Assembly (NCBI RefSeq): GCF_002237755.1
Contig: NZ_MWSJ01000017.1
Span: forward strand, 35,597 to 99,596
From: Lysinibacillus sp. KCTC 33748
GTDB taxonomy: Bacteria > Bacillota > Bacilli > Bacillales_A > Planococcaceae
Direction: 5' to 3'
DNA length: 64,000 nucleotides
The notes under the pieces were generated by a model. The model was not told the origin of the DNA and searched no databases. It saw only the letters and a list, made by a program, of their open reading frames with translations. Positions 57,963 through 64,000 of this stretch are shown here, one piece after another. A program made the position numbers and the translations under genes. Positions within the stretch are counted from its first letter, which is position 1. Each line of letters starts with the position of its first letter.

Positions 57963-57990
57963 GAAAGCATCTGTCTTTCCTAATTAATTT
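57961..57990 (+). terminator. Weak hairpin at the end of nrtR
   Basis: AGGAAAG (57961-57967) pairs with CTTTCCT (57975-57981), followed by an A/T-rich, imperfect T tail. Possibly a partial terminator. Confidence 0.45.
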
Positions 57991-57996
57991 TCATTG

Positions 57997-58023
57997 TACT
58001 AATTTGTAATTTGGTAATTACTA
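57997..58023 (-). promoter_or_regulatory. Second NrtR operator, before pncA
   Basis: The reverse complement matches the operator at 57098-57124 in 22 of 27 positions, with the outer TAGTAATTA and the TTACAAATTA core intact. It lies 30 bp before the pncA start, suggesting that pncA-pncB-nadD has its own regulated promoter. Confidence 0.7.
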
Positions 58024-58052
58024 ATTAAACGAGAGGTTGGAGTGATGGAAAT

Positions 58053-58604
58053 ATGTCAAAGCGTGCATTGATTAATATTGATTATACAGTGGAATTTGTA
58101 GCTCAAGATGGAGCCCTAACTTGCGGAAAACCGGGGCAACTATTGGAAGGGGTAAATACACAATTAACAAAGGAATTTATGTCAAATGGTGATTTTGTAG
58201 TTTTCGCTATTGATGTTCATGAAAAAGAAGATAGCTATCATCCAGAAACAAAGCTTTTCCCTCCTCACAATGTTCGAGGTACGAGGGGGAGAGAACTATA
58301 TGGCTCTTTAAAAGAATTATATGAAGGAAATAAAGAGTTGGATCATGTCTACTATTTGGATAAAACCAGATATTCTGCTTTTGCAGGTACGGATTTAGAG
58401 ATTAAATTGCGTGAAAGAGGCATTGCTGAACTGCATTTAATCGGTGTATGTACGGATATTTGCGTTCTTCATACAGCGGTAGATGCCTATAATAAAGGAT
58501 TTAGCATTGTTATTCATAAAGATGCAGTAGCATCCTTTAATCAAGCAGGGCATGAGTGGGCGTTAGGGCATTTCGAGCATTCTCTCGGAGCTACTATTAT
58601 GTAA
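58053..58604 (+). CDS. pncA: Nicotinamidase PncA
   Basis: 183-residue isochorismatase-fold hydrolase turning nicotinamide into nicotinate. The catalytic triad is visible: Asp10 (LINIDYTVEF), Lys in LDKTRYSAFAG (about 104), and Cys in LIGVCTDICVLHTA (about 133). Length equals that of Bacillus subtilis PncA. It starts the second half of the NAD salvage operon, and pncB begins 15 bp later. Confidence 0.93.
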   Translation: MSKRALINIDYTVEFVAQDGALTCGKPGQLLEGVNTQLTKEFMSNGDFVVFAIDVHEKEDSYHPETKLFPPHNVRGTRGRELYGSLKELYEGNKELDHVYYLDKTRYSAFAGTDLEIKLRERGIAELHLIGVCTDICVLHTAVDAYNKGFSIVIHKDAVASFNQAGHEWALGHFEHSLGATIM

Positions 58605-58619
58605 ACGGAGGAACAGGGT

Positions 58620-60092
58620 ATGAAATATGCGGACGATAGCTTCATGTTGCACACGGACTTATACCAAATAAATATGGTGGAAACGTACTGGAATGATGAT
58701 ACTCAAAATCGAACAGCGGTTTTTGAACTATACTTTCGACAACTTCCGTTCGGGAATGGCTATGCGATATTTGCAGGTTTAAAAAGGATAATGGAGTTTA
58801 TCAAAAACTTTGGTTTTTCTAATAGTGATATTCAATATTTACGCGAGGAAGGAAAATACTCAGAGGAATTTCTTAAATACCTTCAAAATCTAAAATTTAC
58901 AGGTACTATTTCTGCAATGAGGGAAGGGGAATTAGTATTTGCAAATGAACCTATTTTACGAATTGAAGCCCCGTTGGCAGAAGCTCAGTTAATGGAGACA
59001 CCTTTATTGAACATCGTTAATTACCAAACTCTTATTGCAACGAAGGCTTCGCGCATTAAACAAGTGATTGGAAAGGATGTCGCGATGGAGTTTGGTACTC
59101 GTCGAGCGCATGAATTTGATGCAGCGATTTGGGGAACTCGTGCAGCTTATATTGGTGGATTTTCTGCAACTAGCAATGTCAGAGCTGGAAAATTATTCGG
59201 CATCCCTGTCTCAGGTACTCATGCACATGCCATGATACAGGCATATCGTGATGAATACACTGCATTTACAAAGTATGCAAATACGCATAGAGATTGCGTT
59301 TTCTTAGTAGATACGTATGATACGCTACGTTCGGGTGTCCCTAATGCAATTCGGGTCGCAAAGGAGTTTGGAGATAAAATCAATTTTGTAGGAATCCGGC
59401 TGGACAGTGGAGACTTAGCATACCTGTCAAAAAAAGCAAGGGAAATGCTAGATGAAGCTGGCTTCACTGAAGCGAAAATTATAGCATCTAATGATCTGGA
59501 CGAATACACGATTATCAATTTGAAGTCTCAAGGGGCTAAAATTGATACATGGGGAATCGGAACTAAGCTCATTACAGCCTACGATCAAGCAGCTCTTGGG
59601 GGCGTATACAAATTAGTATCTATTGAAGATGAAAACGGGAAAATGGTCGATACTATCAAAATTTCTGGAAATCCAGAAAAAGTAACGACTCCAGGCCGCA
59701 AACGTATTTATCGAATTATTAATGCAGCCAATGGTCATGCTGAAGGAGATTATATTGCATTGGACTACGAAAGCCCGCAAGAGGAAAAACGCTTGAAAAT
59801 GTTTCACCCTGTTCATACTTATATCAGTAAATTTGTGACGGATTTTACAGCGAAAGAATTACATCAAGACATTGTAGTAAATGGATCTATTCTTTACAAA
59901 GAACCAACACTTCAAGAAATTCAAGTATATGTAGAGGAAAATTTACATCTACTATGGAGTGAGTACAAACGAACGATGAATCCAGAAGAGTATCCAGTCG
60001 ATTTAAGTCAAGCGTGCTGGGATAATAAAATGACAAGAATTAAAGAAATTAAAGAAAAAGTCACGAAAATGATGAATGGGAGAAACTACTAG
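58620..60092 (+). CDS. pncB: Nicotinate phosphoribosyltransferase
   Basis: 490-residue enzyme making nicotinate mononucleotide from nicotinate and PRPP. Family segments are LHTDLYQINMVETYW at the N terminus, EFGTRRAHEFDAAIWGTRAA, SGTHAHAMIQAY, DTYDTLRSGVPNAI and GIRLDSGDLAYLSKKAR. It acts directly after PncA and before the adenylyltransferase encoded next. GGAGGAACAGGG precedes ATG 58620. Confidence 0.95.
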   Translation: MKYADDSFMLHTDLYQINMVETYWNDDTQNRTAVFELYFRQLPFGNGYAIFAGLKRIMEFIKNFGFSNSDIQYLREEGKYSEEFLKYLQNLKFTGTISAMREGELVFANEPILRIEAPLAEAQLMETPLLNIVNYQTLIATKASRIKQVIGKDVAMEFGTRRAHEFDAAIWGTRAAYIGGFSATSNVRAGKLFGIPVSGTHAHAMIQAYRDEYTAFTKYANTHRDCVFLVDTYDTLRSGVPNAIRVAKEFGDKINFVGIRLDSGDLAYLSKKAREMLDEAGFTEAKIIASNDLDEYTIINLKSQGAKIDTWGIGTKLITAYDQAALGGVYKLVSIEDENGKMVDTIKISGNPEKVTTPGRKRIYRIINAANGHAEGDYIALDYESPQEEKRLKMFHPVHTYISKFVTDFTAKELHQDIVVNGSILYKEPTLQEIQVYVEENLHLLWSEYKRTMNPEEYPVDLSQACWDNKMTRIKEIKEKVTKMMNGRNY

Positions 60093-60115
60093 AGAAGAGG
60101 AATGGGGGTTAGGGA

Positions 60116-60730
60116 ATGGCGAAAATAGGGATTTACGGATCATCCTTTGATCCAATTACAAATGTTCACCTTTGGACAGCCAGCACAGTCGCGCATCGTT
60201 GCAAATTAGATAAAGTGATCTTTTTACCTTGCTCAAACAAACGAAAAGACAAGGAGATAAAAACGAAGAATACGCATCGCTGGAATATGCTGCAGTTGGC
60301 TATTGCTAAGGATGAGCGTTTTATTGCAGATTCATATGAAATGGAGCAAGAGGGCTGGAATATTTACACGTATGATACGATGAAATATTTTAGAGAACAA
60401 CACCCGAATGATGAAATTCATTTTATTATGGGGGCTGATTTATTAGTCGATATTGGTGCAGGATTGTGGAAAAGAGGAGATGCGTTAGTAGCTGAGAATA
60501 AATTTATTGTAATGGCAAGGCATGGAATAGATATGTTATCAACAATTAGTCGTTCTCCTATTTTGAGGAATCATGATGATGGAAGATTCCATTTAATTGA
60601 TAAAGGGTTAGCGATGGAAATTAGCTCTACCTATATTCGAGAAGAATTTGCAATGGGCGGTGAACCAAGATACCTTCTCCCTGACGCTTGTTATGACTAT
60701 ATTAAAGAGCATAATCTTTATCAAAAATAA
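60116..60730 (+). CDS. nadD: Nicotinate-nucleotide adenylyltransferase paralogue (NadD-like)
   Basis: 204-residue nucleotidyltransferase. The ATP-binding GSSFDPITNVHLW matches the GxFDPxHxGH class with small deviations (Thr for the first His, Val for Gly), and the ISSTYIREE motif is at the C terminus. By operon position it adenylates nicotinate mononucleotide to deamido-NAD. A housekeeping nadD would be expected elsewhere, so this is probably a second, salvage-dedicated copy. Confidence 0.87.
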   Translation: MAKIGIYGSSFDPITNVHLWTASTVAHRCKLDKVIFLPCSNKRKDKEIKTKNTHRWNMLQLAIAKDERFIADSYEMEQEGWNIYTYDTMKYFREQHPNDEIHFIMGADLLVDIGAGLWKRGDALVAENKFIVMARHGIDMLSTISRSPILRNHDDGRFHLIDKGLAMEISSTYIREEFAMGGEPRYLLPDACYDYIKEHNLYQK

Positions 60731-60999
60731 TCAAGCTGGGGCCGATGCATGAGAGTGTGGGATAATACCGCGCTTCACTATTTGCTGAAAAGCTGTATGG
60801 ATAATTTAATCGATAGACCCCGCCATGTAGGATATTGCAAGGAGCATCAGAACGGTCCTGTTTTCCTCCAAGGAGAGGTTTACTTTGGAAGAAAAATAAT
60901 CAAAATATACTTCATTATAATTAAGGTAGGGTTTTAGAGGTTTTACACCGCTATACTCTTTTGATACAGCTTTCCTACAAATTCTAATGATCAGGAGCT
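60731..60999. other. Gene-free interval after the NAD operon
   Basis: No clear terminator directly follows nadD. A 62-codon frame (60749-60937) has no ribosome site and no protein-like pattern, and is not called. Hairpin repeats G and F follow. Confidence 0.5.
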
Positions 61000-61077
61000 G
61001 TTGATTCTTCGCGGAGAGTGGCAACTCCGGTGGGATGAGCTTACGCTGAAAGCGCCAACTTGGTGTGGAAATCAACA
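61000..61077 (+). repeat. Hairpin repeat copy G (truncated, divergent)
   Basis: Begins GTTGATTCTTCGCGGAGAGT and ends AAAGCGCC...GTGGAAATCAAC. The ends are as in the other copies, but only ~78 bp remain and the central block is missing. Confidence 0.6.
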
Positions 61078-61120
61078 TTAGTTTAATGATACGCATTATT
61101 TTATGTTTATTTTGGTTGAT

Positions 61121-61318
61121 AAGTTGTTGATTGTAGTGGAGGTTGGGCGACTCCTTGGGGATTAGCAATAGAGGAACGGAGGCTAAAAGCATCACATCCT
61201 GTGATAACGCCTCCGTGACCAACTTCGTGTTGGCCCGAGACCCTGCAGCGAAGCGAAGCGGCCCATCGGACGCCCTCAGGAAAGCGCCCAGCCGGAACGG
61301 AAATCAACCTCTCGTTAT
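61121..61318 (+). repeat. Hairpin repeat copy F (long type)
   Basis: Left end GTTGATTGTAGTGGAGG and GGGCGACTCCTTGGGGATTA, then the nested module (GAGGAACGGAGGC, ATCACA/TGTGAT, GCCTCCGTGACC). The common block GACCCTGCAGCGAAGC and the right end GCGCCCAGCCGGAACGGAAA with TCAACC follow. The nested stem has a compensated change: GGAGGC with GCCTCC where other copies have GAAGGC with GCCTTC. Confidence 0.88.
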
Positions 61319-61477
61319 GTGACGAGACTTTTATTTCGAAAAGATGGTGAACTTTCTCATTTACAGTCTAGGGTAAGATATAATAAATCTAAGTGATATA
61401 GAAACAGGCATTGTGCTTTACAAAATTATAACCTTTTGTAAACACAATGATTTAATGTTAGAAAGGAATTCGTAGAT

Positions 61478-63325
61478 GTGCAGCTTACATTAACATTTCT
61501 TATTTTAGGAGCGACAATTTTTGCATTTGTGACTAATAAAGTACGAGCGGACCTCGTTGCGATTGTGTCACTTCTAGCATTTGTCATTTCGGATATTTTA
61601 ACACCCGCAGAAGCATTAGCTGGTTTTTCAAACTCTGTAGTTTTAATGATTGCAGGGCTGTTTGTCGTGGGTGCAGGAATTTTACGAACAGGACTTGCAG
61701 GAATGGCAGGGCAATTACTGCTAAAGTGGTCAGGTAATAGTGAGTTGAAATTATTTGTATTATTGCTCATTATTGTAGGTTCTGTCGGTGCATTTATGAG
61801 TAATACAGGTACTGTAGCATTGATGATGCCGATAGTTGTTAGTATTGCGATTAGTATGAAAGTAAGTCCGTCAAAATTTTTACTACCACTTTCTTATGTT
61901 GCAAGTCTTTCTGGGCTTATGACACTTATTGCTTCACCGACAAATCTTATCGTTAGTCAGTTATTGGTCGATCGTGATTACAATAAGCTAGGATTTTTCG
62001 AAGTAACACCCATCGGTATTGTAGGGATGATTGTTGGTATTACTTATTTAGTACTTGTGCGCAACATTCTTTTACCAAATGAAAAAAGTCGTACAGCAAC
62101 AAAAGCTGATTATAGACTATCTCCGAAGAAAATTATTAAGCAATATGATTTAAACAATCGTTTGTTTAAAGTATTTGTGCCAGAGGATTCGTCGATTATT
62201 GACGCAACATTAGCGGAATTAAAGCTTCCGGCCAAATATACGCTTTGTATGATGAAAATTCACCGACGATCTCAAGAAGGTATAAATTTTTTACCGGTGA
62301 CATATCAGGAAATGGCAGGTCCGACAAGTGTGATTCATGCCAAAGATGAATTGTATGTCCAAGGTGAGGAAGAGAATATTCGTCGTTTTGCTTCTGATTA
62401 TAGTCTGGAGATGCAGGAACTGGCTGAAGGGGAGGCAGATGAATTAGTATCGAAGCATCTTGGTATTGCTGAGGTATTATTAACACCAAATTCTAGTTTT
62501 ATTAATAAGACCGTAAGCACCCTAGGCTTCCGAGAAAAATATAATCTTAATATAATTGGCATAAATCGTAGAGGTGGCTATAAGCTGCAAGATATGGTGA
62601 CTCATAAATTAAAATTTGGAGATGCCATTTTAGTACAAGGTGCATGGGATGAAATTTTATTACTTGCAAGGGAAACGCAGGATGTCGTTGTTGTTGGTCA
62701 GCCAAAGGAGCATGCTAGTGTAGCTGCAGCGACGGGGAAAGCTGGTATTGCAGGTGTCATTATGCTTTTAATGATTGTGCTAATGGCTTTTGAAATTTTC
62801 CCTGCTGTTATTTCCGTTATGGTTGGCGCCGTATTGATGATATTAACAGGTTGTTTGCGTAATATGGAAGATGCATATAGCAGTATGAATTTTGAAAGTA
62901 TTGTACTTGTAGCTGCAATGCTTCCGATGGCGACTGCATTGGAAAAAACGGGCGGTATGGCCATCTTATCTGATGGTATTATCAATGCGCTTGGAAACTA
63001 TGGACCTTACGGAGTACTGATCGGAGTTTACATTTTAACTGCAGTCTTTGGTCAGTTCATTAGTAATACAGCCACTGCTGTATTATTCGCACCGATTGCT
63101 ATGAATGCCGCGATTGCGATGGAAGCAAGTCCAAAGACATTTATGATTGCTGTTGCTGTAGCAGCAAGTATGGCGTTTGTTACTCCGATTGCTTCCCCAA
63201 CAAATGCGCTCGTTATGACAGCTGGCGGTTATAAGTTTATGGACTTTGTGAGGATTGGAATACCACTACAGATTATTATGTTTATCGTTATGATGCTGGC
63301 AATTCCATTTTTCTTTCCATTTTAA
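61478..63325 (+). CDS. SLC13/DASS-type transporter with RCK-C domains
   Basis: 615-residue membrane permease of the ArsB/NhaD (SLC13-like) superfamily. Membrane halves at about 1-200 and 415-615 flank two central TrkA-C/RCK-C regulatory domains (about 205-380). Repeated hairpin motifs are SNTGTVALMMPIV, IASPTNLIVSQLL and, in the second half, SNTATAVLFAPIA, IASPTNALVMTAGG. Likely an anion (dicarboxylate or sulfate) or Na+-coupled symporter; substrate unknown. The GTG start follows GAAAGGAA. Terminator directly after. Confidence 0.87.
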   Translation: MQLTLTFLILGATIFAFVTNKVRADLVAIVSLLAFVISDILTPAEALAGFSNSVVLMIAGLFVVGAGILRTGLAGMAGQLLLKWSGNSELKLFVLLLIIVGSVGAFMSNTGTVALMMPIVVSIAISMKVSPSKFLLPLSYVASLSGLMTLIASPTNLIVSQLLVDRDYNKLGFFEVTPIGIVGMIVGITYLVLVRNILLPNEKSRTATKADYRLSPKKIIKQYDLNNRLFKVFVPEDSSIIDATLAELKLPAKYTLCMMKIHRRSQEGINFLPVTYQEMAGPTSVIHAKDELYVQGEEENIRRFASDYSLEMQELAEGEADELVSKHLGIAEVLLTPNSSFINKTVSTLGFREKYNLNIIGINRRGGYKLQDMVTHKLKFGDAILVQGAWDEILLLARETQDVVVVGQPKEHASVAAATGKAGIAGVIMLLMIVLMAFEIFPAVISVMVGAVLMILTGCLRNMEDAYSSMNFESIVLVAAMLPMATALEKTGGMAILSDGIINALGNYGPYGVLIGVYILTAVFGQFISNTATAVLFAPIAMNAAIAMEASPKTFMIAVAVAASMAFVTPIASPTNALVMTAGGYKFMDFVRIGIPLQIIMFIVMMLAIPFFFPF

Positions 63326-63355
63326 AAACTCGGTTTCTATACCGAGTTTTTTATT
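63324..63355 (+). terminator. Terminator of the SLC13-type gene
   Basis: AAAACTCGGT (63325-63334), TTCTAT loop, ACCGAGTTTT (63341-63350), then T. Confidence 0.9.
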
Positions 63356-63534
63356 TATTTTTTATGAAATCTATTAATTTTCTATTGAAGGTTATGATAA
63401 AATTCTATTTTAGATACTAATAAAAAGCTAAATCAACTTGAGATGTAAAGTCTAATGATAATTTTTTTCGTAAGTATTTAAATAGGAAGTTTTTCGACGA
63501 AATGAAAAAGTATAAAATTTTATTAGAAAAAGTG

Positions 63535-63563
63535 TTGACCTTTTTGAATCAAGAGTGTAGTAT
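63535..63563 (+). promoter_or_regulatory. rrn promoter P1
   Basis: TTGACC (63535-63540), a 17-bp spacer, TAGTAT (63558-63563); an overlapping TATTAT at 63561 is also possible. First of two tandem sigma-A promoters before the rRNA operon. Confidence 0.75.
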
Positions 63564-63618
63564 TATACGAGTCGCTAAGATAACTTCTGAAAACAATTAA
63601 ATTAAACAAAATTAATTG

Positions 63619-63647
63619 TTGACAGCGAGTTTACAGCGTGTTATTAT
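63619..63647 (+). promoter_or_regulatory. rrn promoter P2
   Basis: TTGACA (63619-63624), a 17-bp spacer, TATTAT (63642-63647), ~165 bp before the mature 16S end. The tandem arrangement matches Bacillus rrn operons. No gene lies in 63356-63813. Confidence 0.85.
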
Positions 63648-63813
63648 ATAAGAGTTGCTGCTGAAAAAACAGTGACGAAATGAACCTTGAAAACTGAACA
63701 AGCAAAACGTAATCAATAAAGTTTTTAGTAGCTAACCTTGAGTTGGTGAACGAAACAAAAATTTGGACATCAAACATGATGCCAGCAAAACAATTTGAGC
63801 TAATCAAATTTCT

Positions 63814-64000
63814 TTTATGGAGAGTTTGATCCTGGCTCAGGACGAACGCTGGCGGCGTGCCTAATACATGCAAGTCGAGCGAACAGAGAAGGAGCTTGCT
63901 CCTTTGACGTTAGCGGCGGACGGGTGAGTAACACGTGGGCAACCTACCTTATAGTTTGGGATAACTCCGGGAAACCGGGGCTAATACCGAATAATCTATT
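63814..64000 (+). rRNA. rrs: 16S ribosomal RNA, 5' end (cut by window edge)
   Basis: Begins TTTATGGAGAGTTTGATCCT and continues with the universal GGACGAACGCTGGCGGCGTG, the V1 hairpin GAAGGAGCTTGCTCCTTT and GGCGGACGGGTGAGTAACAC. The V1 loop and following bases fit Lysinibacillus-type Bacillales. Only the first ~187 nt are in the window. Confidence 0.98.

Noticed and set aside
60749..60937. 62-codon frame after nadD
   Set aside because: No ribosome site or recognisable protein character.
61107..61307. 66-codon minus-strand frame across repeat copy F
   Set aside because: Same repeat-derived peptide; not a gene.

Overview
The window reads as chromosome from a low-GC Gram-positive bacterium of the Lysinibacillus type (Bacillales, Planococcaceae-like). 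The first ~187 nt of a 16S rRNA gene at the right edge has the Bacillales V1 pattern. Genes use AAGGAGG-type ribosome binding sites, often with TTG or GTG starts. There is an SLH-anchored surface protein, and PerR-, Fur-, TPP- and NrtR-type control sites. No phage, plasmid, CRISPR array or intact insertion sequence was seen. Mobile-like content is limited to a family of hairpin repeats and one decayed locus.

Layout, left to right. 1-2937: Mrp Na+/H+ antiporter subunits C-G; A and B lie outside the window. 3334-5590: arginine-type amino-acid ABC importer (artPQR-like). 5848-8716: YkuE-like metallophosphoesterase with an altered metal motif, a gene-free DnaA-box cluster, AlaX tRNA-editing protein, small acidic protein. 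9048-12033: VanZ/RDD membrane protein, CoA-disulfide-reductase-like flavoprotein, glutathione peroxidase. 12306-17430: BceAB-type ABC transporter and YxeA protein, convergent with an OmpR/HAMP-kinase two-component system. 17694-19291: ECF sigma factor and DUF4179 anti-sigma-like protein. 19692-24319: acetamidase/formamidase with a zinc-ribbon insert, an unrecognised 500-aa protein carrying a second DnaA-box cluster inside its reading frame, and a CaiB-type CoA transferase. 24919-33124: YlbC-like CAP protein, membrane diguanylate cyclase, and a 1460-aa SLH surface protein. 33301-34359: an SDR and a DeoR regulator, both truncated at a shared breakpoint. 34776-39498: YbfB-type MFS transporter, PchR-like AraC regulator with a Fur-like box, and feoA with feoB split into two genes. 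39873-43623: two secreted surface proteins with a 21-bp minisatellite beside them. 43902-48873: AEC transporter, TPP riboswitch and thiC, and katA with a PerR box. 49375-56969: histidine utilisation cluster (YesN-like regulator, hutH, YjiH-like transporter, hutU, hutI). 57162-60730: NAD salvage operon (NrtR, pncA, pncB, nadD paralogue) with two matching operator candidates. 61478-64000: SLC13-type transporter, tandem rrn promoters and the 5' end of 16S rRNA.

The most unusual non-coding signals are: two clusters of DnaA boxes (6895-6978 and 22085-22232), the second helically phased within a coding sequence; a modular hairpin repeat family with at least seven copies, some carrying a nested second hairpin; a pair of 27-bp operator candidates in the NAD operon; a pair of direct repeats 22 bp apart before the BceAB-type genes; and two gene-free, hairpin-rich stretches each ending in its own terminator (21186-21360 and 27864-28128). 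All calls come from reading the sequence by eye. No database search was run.
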